Positions 44,412 to 55,429 of a stretch of DNA of 64,000 nucleotides are shown here, one piece after another; within the stretch, counting starts at the first letter, position 1; the number at the start of each line of letters is the position of its first letter. This DNA is from SZUA-430 sp965227535 (lineage in GTDB: Bacteria > Pseudomonadota > Alphaproteobacteria > Micropepsales > Micropepsaceae): assembly GCA_965227535.1 (NCBI GenBank), contig OZ245761.1, forward strand, positions 5,084,001-5,148,000, written 5' to 3'. The notes below the pieces were generated by a model. The model ran no database searches. It saw only the letters and a list, made by a program, of their open reading frames with translations, and had not been told where the DNA came from. The translations under genes were made by a program, and so were the position numbers.

Positions 44412-44609
44412 GGATGTCTCCGCAGGATAATGCCTCGTTAGTGGAAGCTTAGCCTATCCAGACGGTTGGTCGAGAGTTGCTCGTTTGACGGTGGGGCCGC
44501 ACCTGCAGCTCTGCGGGCATCTCACGCCAGAGTTGTCATTATGATTCACAAGTAGCTACCGCGTAGTATATCGCTTGAACATTGTTAGCGATCTGCAGAT
44601 TCGTACTCG

Positions 44610-47600
44610 ATGCCACGACCTTTCCTCAGCTGGTCAATCGTTCAACTGGAAGCTGAATTTGATCGCGCCCGCCTCGACGGTGACGCGACGGCTCTTACGC
44701 GCTTGCTGCATGAACTGGGCTTTCGTGAGACGCGCCGCGCACAAAGCCTCAAAGAGCGAGTTGTCCAGGCCGTTGGCGTTACGAGGAGCCAAAGCGATAG
44801 TTCTTCGGAGGCTCGGCACCACACTTCTGACCAACCGGGGCCGGTGCGCCCAGCGGAGCAAGCGGCGGAATCAGCGCAAACCTCTTCTGAGCAAGAACAC
44901 ACCGATCTGCCGCCCCCGCGTCCACCACGAACGACTGTCCCTCGCCGCGCGCCATGGCGGAGTTCGGCAACCTTCGCACCGTCGGTGCCGCCGCAACTGA
45001 CGCAAACGGAAATCGGGCGTCTGCTGTCTGCTTGGACTGCCCTCGAGGTTCTATCGCCGCCACAGACATACGTGAATCCCAAAAACCTCGGTGACGGAGT
45101 TAATTCAGTCGCCGTTGACTTTCGCGACACGGTCGATTTGCCCTGGGAGCGCGGCGCAAAGGCGAAGCCAAACACTCGTTTGTTCTACCATGTCGTGCTT
45201 GGCGCAATCGCAATGGAAGGTGCCACTTCAAAGCTTCTTGAAATTTATTCAGATGACGACATTGAGCGCATGAGCGCGAGAGGTTTTGCACCGATCGCCA
45301 TGCTTACCGTCGATAGCAAGGGTGTGCCGCTAACGCCCGACGCGATCGCCATCTCAAGCTTTGCTTGGGGACTTCCGCTCGCCCTACGCAAAGAACTATC
45401 GGCCCTGGGTCGGTGGCCGCAGGTTGAAGATGAGCTTATCGCCAGTGCGGACAAACTAGTCCGGCGTACCGATGATGACGATCAACCGCTTCCAGTCGAC
45501 CGTGCCACCATCGAGAAACTCTACGCGCACCTGCTTCAGACGCTCGATCTACCGCGCGATTTCGCGAGCGAGCCGGAGTTTGCTTTGCGGGTCTATCAAT
45601 GGTGGAGGGCGACCGAGCCGCCAGAGCCGCCGCCTATGGGTAGCTTTTTTCTAGAAGATTTGGCGCGAGCCAAAAGCCTTGTAGAGGCTGGTTCCGTCCC
45701 GCCATTGCTAGAGCGATATTTGAACGCTCGGTTGCCCACGCGACGCATCGATCTGCGCCTCGACGACACGCACTTGGCAGAAGCTGTTTCGCCAAGTCGC
45801 ATGCCGGCGGGTCGATGGCCGGCATCGGGCGGACATCCGTTAGTCGTGCTTCAACAGGCGGCCGTAAACCTTGCAACGGACGCCGCCGCTCCCAGCAATT
45901 TATTGCCGGTCAATGGCCCACCCGGAACCGGAAAGACAACGTTGTTGCGCGACGTCGTGGTCGCATCGGTTGTTGCGCGGGCGCGCGTCCTCGCAAGGCT
46001 TTCCGAGCCTGCCGATGCATTCGCCGCGTCAGATGCAAAAGTCCAAACAGGCAACGCCTTTATTTATCACTATCCGCTTGATGTGAGCCTTCGCGGCTTC
46101 GAACTCGTTGTTGCTTCATCGAACAACAAGGCGGTCGAGAACGTCAGCGCCGAGCTGCCGTCGATGAGTGCAATCGATGAGAAGCGAGCAGATCTGCGTT
46201 ATTTCAAAAGTGTCGCCGACAACGTGGCGCGCGGACCGCGTCGCGGCGGCCAGACCGGCGATCGGCAAGGCAGTCTGTTTGAAAAAACCGAAGCGTTCGC
46301 CGAGAGCTGGGGGCTGATCGCTGGTGTACTCGGAAACGCTAGCAACAGGTTCGCGTTTCGCCAGACGGCTTGGGCCGACCCAGATAGCGGTTTGAAAGCC
46401 TACTTAATGGAGGCGTCGGGAAATCCACAGACCATTTCTACAACCGATCCCAAGACCGGGCGTGTCATAGAAAGCCGCAAACCGAGAGTCGTTACCATTG
46501 AAAAGCCTCCGACAAGCGTTGAAGACGCACGCCGCCGGTGGAAGGCCGCCGTTCGAGAATTCAAAGAAGCCGTTGGGCGCGTTGATGCTCGGCTTGCCAC
46601 GATGGAGAAGGGTCGCCAAGCACTGACATCCCCCGAGCTGTCGGAGCGATTGCGTGAGGCACGCGAACGAGTGCGCGGTTTAGAAGGTCAAATCGCAGAA
46701 TTGTTAAGCAAGGAGGGTGAGGTCGTTGCGGCCCTCGATCGGCTAAAGGCTGCTCGCGCGGCGGCGCAGTCAGCGCTGGTGGTTCACGAACGAACAAGGC
46801 CAGGTTTGTTGAGTCGAATGCTTAGTTCCTCTCCGCATGCGGCGTGGTATGCGCAACGGATCGACCTCGCGCAGTCTTTACAAGACGCTGTCACTCGGTT
46901 GACGAGCGTAGAACGGGCCGTTGCGACCATTCGCGATGCCAAAGCCGCTGGGCAGGTCCAGCTCGATTCTGCACGACGCGCAGAGTCGTCGGCAGCTTCG
47001 GCCATCGAGAACGTCGCGCGCGATCTGAATGCGGCAATCGGGTTGAGTGGGTCGAGGTTTGCCGATGCGGCTTTCTTCGAGCGCGAACCAGAAGACCTTC
47101 ATCGTGACACCGCGTGGTTGGATGAAGAAACACTTCGGATGCGCGAAGATGTATTCATCGCAGCAATGCAACTTCATCGAGCTTTTGTGGACGGCGCTGC
47201 AAAACAGATCAGAAACAACTTAGACCTGCTCTTTCGTACATTCTTTGGACGCGCGGCTTGGTCGCCGAAGATGCGTCCACTGATGCCAAGCCTGTGGGCG
47301 ACATTCTTTAGCGTCGTACCCGTTGTGTCGACCACGTTTGCGTCGGTAGAGCGAATGTTCGGCGCGGTAGATGCCCAGTCATTAGGATTGTTGTTGATTG
47401 ACGAGGCCGGGCAGGCGGTTCCGCAAGCTGCTGTGGGAGCTTTAATGCGCGCCAAACGCGCAGTCGTTGTTGGCGATCCGATACAATTGCCACCGGTCAC
47501 AAGCTTGCCGACGGAATTGGCGGATCAAATTGCAAAGAAGTTCGGCGTCGATAGTGAACGATTGATCGCGCCTGCTGCGTCCGTGCAAAAGCTCAGCGAC

Positions 47601-48260
47601 GCTGCGAGCCAAGTCGGAACTACGGTCGATTCCGACGGCAATAAGGTGTGGGTCGGCGTGCCGTTGGTCGTCCACCGCCGCTGTGCCGAGCCAATGTTCT
47701 CGCTATCCAATAACATGGCCTACGGTGGGATGATGGTGCAAGGGCGGGGCGCGAAACGATCGACGATCCGCGATGTACTCGGGCCATCGACTTGGATTGA
47801 CGTTAGGCCAGATCGATGTGAGGACAAGTGGTCAGAAGCCGAAGGGCGCACAGTACTGGATTTGCTGCGCAAACTTGATCGCGCCGGAATCGCCGACCTA
47901 GACATGTATTTAATTTCGCCCTTTCGAATTGTCGCGCAAAACCTACGCGCGTTGCTGGTCGCGGAGAGAGTGCTACAGCGCTGGACGTCAAATCCAAGGG
48001 AATGGGTGAAAGACCGTATTGGCACTGTCTATACCGTGCAGGGTCGCGAAGCGGATACCGTGCTGATGGTACTGGGCGCGGCAGAGCCTCAACGCAAGGG
48101 CGCACGAAATTGGGCAGGACAAGGCGTCAATCAACTTAACGTGGCCGTCACGCGTGCAAAAGAGAACCTCTACGTTATTGGTAATCGCTTCGAGTGGGCT
48201 TCTGCAGGAAAGTTTGCACATTTAGAACTGCAGTTTGAGCGAAGAGCCCCCAGCTTGTAG
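44610..48260 (+). CDS. UPF1/DNA2-like superfamily I helicase, 1216 residues
   Basis: A large ATPase of the DNA2/NAM7 (COG1112) group. An N-terminal basic helical segment and a low-complexity linker (about 55-125) are followed by a unique domain (130-410). The helicase core starts with Walker A GPPGTGKTT (Lys442). A long insertion with coiled-coil character (about 620-800, LRERVRGLEGQIAELLSKEG-like) separates motif I from motif II LLIDEAGQA (Asp931, Glu932). GDPIQLPPV, TVQGREADTVLMVLG and NVAVTRAKENLYVIGNR complete the set. No nuclease domain is evident. The gene is AT-richer than its surroundings and stands alone between a gene remnant and a secreted protein. It could be RNA or DNA directed; a defence role is possible but inferred. 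Confidence 0.88.
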   Translation: MPRPFLSWSIVQLEAEFDRARLDGDATALTRLLHELGFRETRRAQSLKERVVQAVGVTRSQSDSSSEARHHTSDQPGPVRPAEQAAESAQTSSEQEHTDLPPPRPPRTTVPRRAPWRSSATFAPSVPPQLTQTEIGRLLSAWTALEVLSPPQTYVNPKNLGDGVNSVAVDFRDTVDLPWERGAKAKPNTRLFYHVVLGAIAMEGATSKLLEIYSDDDIERMSARGFAPIAMLTVDSKGVPLTPDAIAISSFAWGLPLALRKELSALGRWPQVEDELIASADKLVRRTDDDDQPLPVDRATIEKLYAHLLQTLDLPRDFASEPEFALRVYQWWRATEPPEPPPMGSFFLEDLARAKSLVEAGSVPPLLERYLNARLPTRRIDLRLDDTHLAEAVSPSRMPAGRWPASGGHPLVVLQQAAVNLATDAAAPSNLLPVNGPPGTGKTTLLRDVVVASVVARARVLARLSEPADAFAASDAKVQTGNAFIYHYPLDVSLRGFELVVASSNNKAVENVSAELPSMSAIDEKRADLRYFKSVADNVARGPRRGGQTGDRQGSLFEKTEAFAESWGLIAGVLGNASNRFAFRQTAWADPDSGLKAYLMEASGNPQTISTTDPKTGRVIESRKPRVVTIEKPPTSVEDARRRWKAAVREFKEAVGRVDARLATMEKGRQALTSPELSERLREARERVRGLEGQIAELLSKEGEVVAALDRLKAARAAAQSALVVHERTRPGLLSRMLSSSPHAAWYAQRIDLAQSLQDAVTRLTSVERAVATIRDAKAAGQVQLDSARRAESSAASAIENVARDLNAAIGLSGSRFADAAFFEREPEDLHRDTAWLDEETLRMREDVFIAAMQLHRAFVDGAAKQIRNNLDLLFRTFFGRAAWSPKMRPLMPSLWATFFSVVPVVSTTFASVERMFGAVDAQSLGLLLIDEAGQAVPQAAVGALMRAKRAVVVGDPIQLPPVTSLPTELADQIAKKFGVDSERLIAPAASVQKLSDAASQVGTTVDSDGNKVWVGVPLVVHRRCAEPMFSLSNNMAYGGMMVQGRGAKRSTIRDVLGPSTWIDVRPDRCEDKWSEAEGRTVLDLLRKLDRAGIADLDMYLISPFRIVAQNLRALLVAERVLQRWTSNPREWVKDRIGTVYTVQGREADTVLMVLGAAEPQRKGARNWAGQGVNQLNVAVTRAKENLYVIGNRFEWASAGKFAHLELQFERRAPSL

Positions 48261-48273
48261 TCAGCGAGGCGCG

Positions 48274-49026
48274 TTATCCGCAGAAGCGGTGATATATGGT
48301 GGCCTCAAGATCGCCGAGTGTTCGGCTACTCGCGAGGGTAACGCGCCCGTCTGATACGAAGTAGACGAAGCCTGACATTCCCGAATATCCGCCGAACCCG
48401 TTCCGGGCGTTGACTCGACCGCATACGACGTCGACGAGTTCTCCACGTACGTTGGGCCGTTGCGCTCGCACCATTGCGTCGTCGAACCGAGCGGAGTCTG
48501 GATCCCGAAGAGCTTTACTCACGGCGCTCTTTGCGGCGCGAAACACCCCATCGTCCGCCGGCGCGCTAACCGCGACTTGAGCACTCACGGGAGAAGAGCG
48601 AAAGGGTGCCGGCGGTGCGACCTTCAGTGCAACCTTGTCGTACGCGAGTTGCAGAGTCTCTCGGTCGGCCAGGAAGGGACCGGGAACGTTCTGTGCGCAA
48701 GCGACCTCCCAGCCCGACCGGCACATAATGCTGAGCTGCTCTTCTTTGGGGTAGCCCTTATCTTCCATCTCAAGCTTTGAGTAGAGAAAGCATGCGCCGC
48801 GCTGGAGGTCTTTCTCATCGCCTGTCCGCGCGTCCTGGCTGCAGACACGTTCGAACTCTTTCTTGTAACGCGTTCGCGCTTCGGCGCTCTCCGGCGCCCA
48901 TATGGGCGCGAGCCGCCCGTCGACCGTCTTCTGTCCAATCTGAACAAAGTAGGTTTTGTCATTCGCGTCGGCGCCACTCGACGCCGCAAGCGCCATCAAA
49001 GCGAACATCATCCGGCTGCGCATCAT
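48274..49026 (-). CDS. Secreted protein of unknown function
   Basis: About 250 residues with an N-terminal signal peptide (MMRSRMMFALMALAASSGADA). The middle is Cys-containing (VCSQDAR, RGACFLYSKL, IMCRSGWEVACAQN), resembling Sel1-free secreted proteins with paired Cys. The C-terminal domain (about 165-250) has KALRDPDSARFDDA and CGRVNARNGFGGYSG, a pattern seen in small exported domains of unknown function. The ATG at 49026 has GGAGGA eight bases upstream and is preferred over the one at 49044. It is convergent with the helicase, 13 bases between stops. Confidence 0.75.
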   Translation of the reverse strand: MMRSRMMFALMALAASSGADANDKTYFVQIGQKTVDGRLAPIWAPESAEARTRYKKEFERVCSQDARTGDEKDLQRGACFLYSKLEMEDKGYPKEEQLSIMCRSGWEVACAQNVPGPFLADRETLQLAYDKVALKVAPPAPFRSSPVSAQVAVSAPADDGVFRAAKSAVSKALRDPDSARFDDAMVRAQRPNVRGELVDVVCGRVNARNGFGGYSGMSGFVYFVSDGRVTLASSRTLGDLEATIYHRFCG

Positions 49027-49148
49027 CGGACAGTCCTCCGTCATCCCCCAAACGATACGGCCGGTTCGTTTAGAGCCCCCTCACAGATGTCCCTAGCGCC
49101 CACTTAACGCTGGCGATCTGAGAGCGCCGTTGTCTGTTGCATAGTGTT

Positions 49149-49163
49149 GTTCTATATTTGTTC
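49149..49163. promoter_or_regulatory. Candidate LexA (SOS) box
   Basis: GTTC-TATATTT-GTTC matches the alphaproteobacterial LexA consensus GTTC-N7-GTTC, with an AT-rich spacer. It lies 160 bases before recQ and 123 bases before the divergent secreted-protein gene, within a notably AT-rich stretch. Confidence 0.45.
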
Positions 49164-49200
49164 CAAGCAATCATTTTCGGGGGAAACCTCCCCGCGCCTT

Positions 49201-49276
49201 GTGACGGGTGTGACGCATGCGTGACGGATCAAAAACGGCAAGACATCAGCAATATCAACCACGTGACGCCGTGACG
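49201..49276 (+). repeat. Cluster of five GTGACG motifs upstream of recQ
   Basis: GTGACG occurs at 49201, 49210, 49221, 49263 and 49271 (start positions), the last about 47 bases before the recQ start. Three are followed by G or GG. They could be binding sites for a regulator or a slipped repeat. The rest of 49027-49322 holds no gene. Confidence 0.45.
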
Positions 49277-49322
49277 GATAGGATTACATCGCACATTACA
49301 ATCGCAACTTTAGGTTGAGGCG

Positions 49323-51254
<1,932 letters not shown>

Positions 51255-51260
51255 CAGGTC

Positions 51261-52109
51261 ATGGACAGAACGAAAAAGATGAGCCAAGCGTTGACCACCA
51301 TGCACCCGCTCGACCAAGCTACCGCGCTCGAAAAATTAGGCCCCGAACGCCTCGCCGGCCGCACGACGTCGCACTACACGAACATGGGCGGCATGTTCGG
51401 CGGCTTCACCGCAGCGGTCCTGATGCGCGCGGTGATGGAAGACGAACGCCGCCAAGGCGCGCCGATCGCGCTCACGGTCAACTACTGCGCCGCGCTCGTC
51501 GAGGGCGAATTCGAAATCACCTGCCGCGAACGCCGCACCGGAAAATCGACGCAACACTGGTCGCTCGAACTCACGCAAGGGGGCAAGGTCGCGGCCACGG
51601 CCAGCGTCGTCTGCGGCATGCGCCGCGAAGTCTGGTCGCACGTCACCGCGCACCCGCCGAAAATCGCACCCGCCGACCAAGTCCCGGTCTTCGACTTCGG
51701 CAACCGCTTCGGCTGGCTCTCGTGCTACGAGATGCGCTTCGCGAAAGGCGAGGTCGACTTCACCTCCCGCGAACCAAACGCCAACCTCCGCGAGCCCGTC
51801 ACGCAAGTCTGGATGCGCGACAAACCCAACCGCCCCCTCGACTACGTGTCGCTGGCAGCGCTCAGCGACGCCTTCATCATCCGCGCCTTCGTCGTCCGCA
51901 ACGTCTTCGTCCCCGTCGGCACTGTGTCCCTGACAACCTTCTTCCACGCCGGCGAAGACCAGATGAAGGCCCAAGGCTCCGACCCGTTGCTCGGCCACGC
52001 CACCGCCCATATTTTTGCCGGCGGCTTCTTCGACCAAGCCGCGGAATTGTGGGGCAGGGACGGCCGCCTCCTTGCGACCTCGACGCAGATCGTGTGGTAT
52101 AAGGAATAG
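51261..52109 (+). CDS. Acyl-CoA thioesterase-like double hotdog protein
   Basis: A 282-residue protein of the thioesterase-superfamily double-hotdog type (TesB-like). The N-terminal hotdog includes SHYTNMGGMFGGFTAAVLMRAV and VNYCAALVEGEFEI. The C-terminal one includes LAALSDAFIIRAF and ATAHIFAGGFFDQAAELWG. It would hydrolyse acyl-CoA thioesters. It starts six bases after the recQ stop, and the next gene starts at the base after its stop. A second start at 51279 is possible. The link with recQ is transcriptional only, as far as the sequence shows. Confidence 0.88.
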   Translation: MDRTKKMSQALTTMHPLDQATALEKLGPERLAGRTTSHYTNMGGMFGGFTAAVLMRAVMEDERRQGAPIALTVNYCAALVEGEFEITCRERRTGKSTQHWSLELTQGGKVAATASVVCGMRREVWSHVTAHPPKIAPADQVPVFDFGNRFGWLSCYEMRFAKGEVDFTSREPNANLREPVTQVWMRDKPNRPLDYVSLAALSDAFIIRAFVVRNVFVPVGTVSLTTFFHAGEDQMKAQGSDPLLGHATAHIFAGGFFDQAAELWGRDGRLLATSTQIVWYKE

Positions 52110-52352
52110 ATGAGCGAAACACCGCCCGACCGCCTGGCCGCCTCGCCGGGCAGCCCGTACTACGACGAAGCCCTGCTGACGCGCGGCGTCGGCATCCGCT
52201 TCAACGGCGTCGAAAAAACCAACGTCGAAGAATACTGCGTCTCGGAAGGCTGGGTGCGCCTAGCCGTCGGCACCGGTCGCGACCGCAAGGGCAACCCCAT
52301 GACCATCAAGCTCAAGGGCAAGGTCGAACCCTACTTCAAGGAAGAAGCCTAA
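52110..52352 (+). CDS. DUF3297 family protein
   Basis: An 80-residue protein with the near-complete DUF3297 signature: PPDRLAASPGSPYYDEALL, GVGIRFNGVEKTNVEEYCVS, GWVRLAVG and NPMTIKLKGKVEPYF. Function is unknown. It begins at the base following the thioesterase stop, so translation is likely coupled. Its stop overlaps the convergent phenylalanine hydroxylase stop by four bases. Confidence 0.93.
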   Translation: MSETPPDRLAASPGSPYYDEALLTRGVGIRFNGVEKTNVEEYCVSEGWVRLAVGTGRDRKGNPMTIKLKGKVEPYFKEEA

Positions 52353-53221
52353 GCCGAAGCCCGATGCGACCCCGGCTGATACCGGTGCGTCCCCCGATGA
52401 TGCAAACGATCGGTCGGCAAAATGGTCCCAGGCTCAAACGTAGGCCCCGACTTCAGCTTCGCGTAAAGCGACCCAAAATCCTTATACGTCTCCTGAAACA
52501 GCTGATCGAAGGAGTCGATAACGAAATAGCTCTCCTGAAAATCGTCGATCCGATATTTCGTCCGCATCACCCGCTCAAGCTCAAACCCAATCCGGTTGGG
52601 CGATCCATCCTCGACCGAGTAAACGGACTCCGCGCTCGACGAGGCGATCCCCGAACCGAAGATCCGCAAGCCCTCAGGCTTCGCGATCAACCCGAACTCG
52701 ACGGTGTACCAATAGAGCCGCGCCAAGTTCGTCAAAGCGCCAAGCCCCTGCGCCCGAAGTCCGCCCTTGCCGTAAGCCTCCATGTAATCGGCAAACACGG
52801 GCAGCGCGAGCATCGGCACATGCCCGAACACGTCGTGAAAAACATCCGGCTCTTCGATGTAATCCAACTGATCCGGCCGGCGAATAAACTGCCCAGCCGG
52901 AAACCGCCGGTTCGCCAGATGCTCGAAGAAAATCGCATCCGGCACCAAGGACGGCACCGCCACCACCCGCCAGCGCGTCAGCTTGTAGAGTGCGTCCGAC
53001 AACCGCTCCATATCCGGGATCTGCTCGTCGCCGATCTTTAGCGCCTTGAGCCCGTGCAGAAACTCATCGCACGCGCGCCCGGGCAGGATCTTCTCCATCC
53101 GCCGATAAAGCGTCCGCCACGTCGCGTGCTCCTCGCGCGAATAGCGGTCCCAATGCTGATCAATGGTGAAGTCGGCGCGAATCTCCGGATGCCGCGCCCG
53201 GTGCAGTTCGATCGAGGGCAT
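52349..53221 (-). CDS. phhA: Phenylalanine 4-monooxygenase
   Basis: A 290-residue pterin-dependent aromatic amino acid hydroxylase, converting phenylalanine to tyrosine with tetrahydrobiopterin and oxygen. The iron ligands read His129 and His134 in DVFHDVFGHVPML and Glu175 in LYWYTVEFGL. The C-terminal segment GSPNRIGFELERVMRTKYRID matches bacterial enzymes. It lacks the regulatory ACT domain, as bacterial forms do. The ATG at 53221 has AGGTGG upstream. No pterin dehydratase or tyrosine-catabolism gene is adjacent. Confidence 0.95.
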   Translation of the reverse strand: MPSIELHRARHPEIRADFTIDQHWDRYSREEHATWRTLYRRMEKILPGRACDEFLHGLKALKIGDEQIPDMERLSDALYKLTRWRVVAVPSLVPDAIFFEHLANRRFPAGQFIRRPDQLDYIEEPDVFHDVFGHVPMLALPVFADYMEAYGKGGLRAQGLGALTNLARLYWYTVEFGLIAKPEGLRIFGSGIASSSAESVYSVEDGSPNRIGFELERVMRTKYRIDDFQESYFVIDSFDQLFQETYKDFGSLYAKLKSGPTFEPGTILPTDRLHHRGTHRYQPGSHRASA

Positions 53222-53323
53222 TGCTGCCACCTGGTGTATCGCACAGCGCCGACGTGGCGTAGAGGCCGCGGGCCGCGCGAAAGTTGCTGTCTGAAAGCAA
53301 TGTAGCAACCGGCGGCGGCGTTC

Positions 53324-54697
53324 TCAACCAGCGCTATGCCGCGGCAACTCGATGACGGCGCGCAGACCCGGCCCAGCGGACTCCAGAACCAGCCGCCCCC
53401 GGTGCAGCTTCGCACACGCGGCAACCAGCGCCAGCCCCAACCCCTTGCCGTCGGTCTCGCGATCCCGCGCCAACCGCTCGAACGGCTTCAACGCCGTTGC
53501 CCGATCGCCTTCGGGAATACCCGGCCCGTTATCTTCGACGATCAGCCGAACGACGGCGCCGTCGCCCTCCAAGCGCACCGCGATCGCCGCACCCTCCGGC
53601 GAAAACTTGATCGCGTTCTCGATCAGATTGCCGACCGCCTGTCGCAGCAGCGTACTGTGTCCCTCAACCGTCGCCGACGCCGCCTGCGCGAGCAGCGCCT
53701 GCGTCTTATCTTCGGCAACCGGCCCGAACAGCTCGACCACGTCACGCACGATATCGCCGAGATCGACGGCCTCGAACGCGTCTGCGCCGACGCCCGACTC
53801 CGCACGTGTAATCTCCAGCAACGCGTTGAACGTCGCGAGCGCGCCGTCGATCTCGTTGTCGGCGCGCGCCAGCGCCAACTGCCGCTCACCCGCGTCGCCC
53901 GACGACTGCGCGCGCTCCAGATCGGCCTTCACACGTTGAAACGGCAGGCGCAGATCATGCGCAATCGCCTCCGTCACCATGCGCATCTGATCGATATGCG
54001 TCTCGTTGCGGTCGAGCATGGAGTTCAGAACCCCGCTCAACCGGTCCAGCTCGTTGTCCTCGCCGCGCAAAGGCACGCGCTCATGCAAATTGCCGGCAAT
54101 GATACGCCGAGCCGTCGCGGCAATCGCATCAATGCGCTTCAGCACCACGCGGTTGAGCAACACGCCGAGCACGATCGCCACCGCAAGCAACACGACCAGC
54201 GCGGCCACCATCGCCTCGACCAACGCCGATTGCACCGTGTGCAATCCGGTCTGATCGCGCCCGACCAACACCTTCGCGCCATCGCGCAGCACAACGGCCC
54301 GCCCGAACCCCGTCACGGGCTGGCCATGCTGGCGCTTGAACGTGGCGATCGGCCGCCACGATCCGTCGGCGACAGCGGCATCCGGCCAATCCACATCGCC
54401 GGCGAGATAACGGCCGCTGGGGTCGATCAACGCATGTATGGGTAAGTCGTCGTTCGGCACCGAAAGTCGCCGCTCGATCGTGCGCACCAGCGCCGCGCGG
54501 CCCTCCTCACGATCAATGGTCTGCAGCAACTGGAGCTCGGAGTCGACGACCGTCGCCTGCCGCATGGTCAAGATCGTATCGACGCGCGCTTCGACGAACA
54601 GGAACGCTGCCACCGACATCGCCGCAACAACCGCAACCGCGGCCACCGCCAAAAGCACGGCGCGGTTCGACAGAAAGCGGCGAGAGCCTGCGGTCAT
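53324..54697 (-). CDS. Two-component sensor histidine kinase
   Basis: A 457-residue membrane kinase. Two transmembrane helices (about 13-36 and 158-182) flank a periplasmic sensor of about 120 residues. A HAMP domain (183-235) follows, then a dimerisation/phosphoacceptor helix with His247 in EAIAHDLRLPF, where Leu replaces the usual Thr in the H-box HDLRTP. N-box GNLIENAIKF, DNGPGIP and GKGLGLALV form the ATP lid. It overlaps the regulator gene by four bases (ATGA). The signal is not known. Confidence 0.93.
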   Translation of the reverse strand: MTAGSRRFLSNRAVLLAVAAVAVVAAMSVAAFLFVEARVDTILTMRQATVVDSELQLLQTIDREEGRAALVRTIERRLSVPNDDLPIHALIDPSGRYLAGDVDWPDAAVADGSWRPIATFKRQHGQPVTGFGRAVVLRDGAKVLVGRDQTGLHTVQSALVEAMVAALVVLLAVAIVLGVLLNRVVLKRIDAIAATARRIIAGNLHERVPLRGEDNELDRLSGVLNSMLDRNETHIDQMRMVTEAIAHDLRLPFQRVKADLERAQSSGDAGERQLALARADNEIDGALATFNALLEITRAESGVGADAFEAVDLGDIVRDVVELFGPVAEDKTQALLAQAASATVEGHSTLLRQAVGNLIENAIKFSPEGAAIAVRLEGDGAVVRLIVEDNGPGIPEGDRATALKPFERLARDRETDGKGLGLALVAACAKLHRGRLVLESAGPGLRAVIELPRHSAG

Positions 54698-55377
54698 GGC
54701 GCCTTGGACAAGCGATAACCGACACCGCGGATCGTGTGCAGCAGCGGCTTGTCGAAATCCTCATCGACCTTCTTGCGCAACCGGCTGACATGCGTGTCGA
54801 TGATGTTGGTATGCGGCTCGTTGCGATAATCCCACACGCCCTCAAGCAGCATGGTCCGCGTCACGACTTGTTCCTTATGCCGCAAAAAATATTCCAGCAG
54901 CTTGAACTCGCGCGGCAACAACACGATCTCGCGCCCCGCTCGCGTCACGCGCCGGCTCGAGAGGCTAAGCTCAAGATCGGCGCACGACAGAACTTCGAGC
55001 GCGGCCATCGGCGCCTTGCGTTTCAGCACCGCGTCCGCCCGCGCGTGCAACTCGGAAAAATGAAACGGCTTCGTCACATAATCGTCGCCGCCGGCGCGCA
55101 GTCCCTTCACGCGCTCATCCACCTGCGCGATCGCCGATAGAATAATCACCGGCGTCTCAAGCCCCGCCCCGCGCAACGTCTTCAGAATCTCCAGCCCGTC
55201 GATGCCGGGCAAATTGCGATCCAGAATGACCAGGTCGAACGACGCCTGCCGCGCCAGCTCAAGCCCGTCGCGCCCGTCGGCCTCGCGCTCCACCGTCCAA
55301 CCCAGTTGCTCGAAACCGTCGCCGACATAGTCGCGAGTGCTGCGGTCGTCTTCGATGATGAGCATTCGCCGGGTCAC
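54694..55377 (-). CDS. OmpR-family response regulator
   Basis: A 227-residue response regulator. The receiver has the acidic pair IIEDDRS (Asp10, Asp11), the phospho-acceptor Asp53 in LVILDRNLPG, and Lys in YVTKPFHFSE. The C-terminal winged helix of the OmpR/PhoB type reads LLPREFKLLEYFLRHKEQVV to VSRLRKKVDEDF. The start is GTG at 55377 (GAGAGACG upstream) or the ATG four codons in. It is followed directly by its kinase and preceded after 52 bases by an ion-channel gene in the same direction. Confidence 0.93.
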   Translation of the reverse strand: MTRRMLIIEDDRSTRDYVGDGFEQLGWTVEREADGRDGLELARQASFDLVILDRNLPGIDGLEILKTLRGAGLETPVIILSAIAQVDERVKGLRAGGDDYVTKPFHFSELHARADAVLKRKAPMAALEVLSCADLELSLSSRRVTRAGREIVLLPREFKLLEYFLRHKEQVVTRTMLLEGVWDYRNEPHTNIIDTHVSRLRKKVDEDFDKPLLHTIRGVGYRLSKAP

Positions 55378-55429
55378 GCCGTCTCTCGTCTCGCGTTCGC
55401 GAAGCCGCGAATCTATCACACACGCCACG

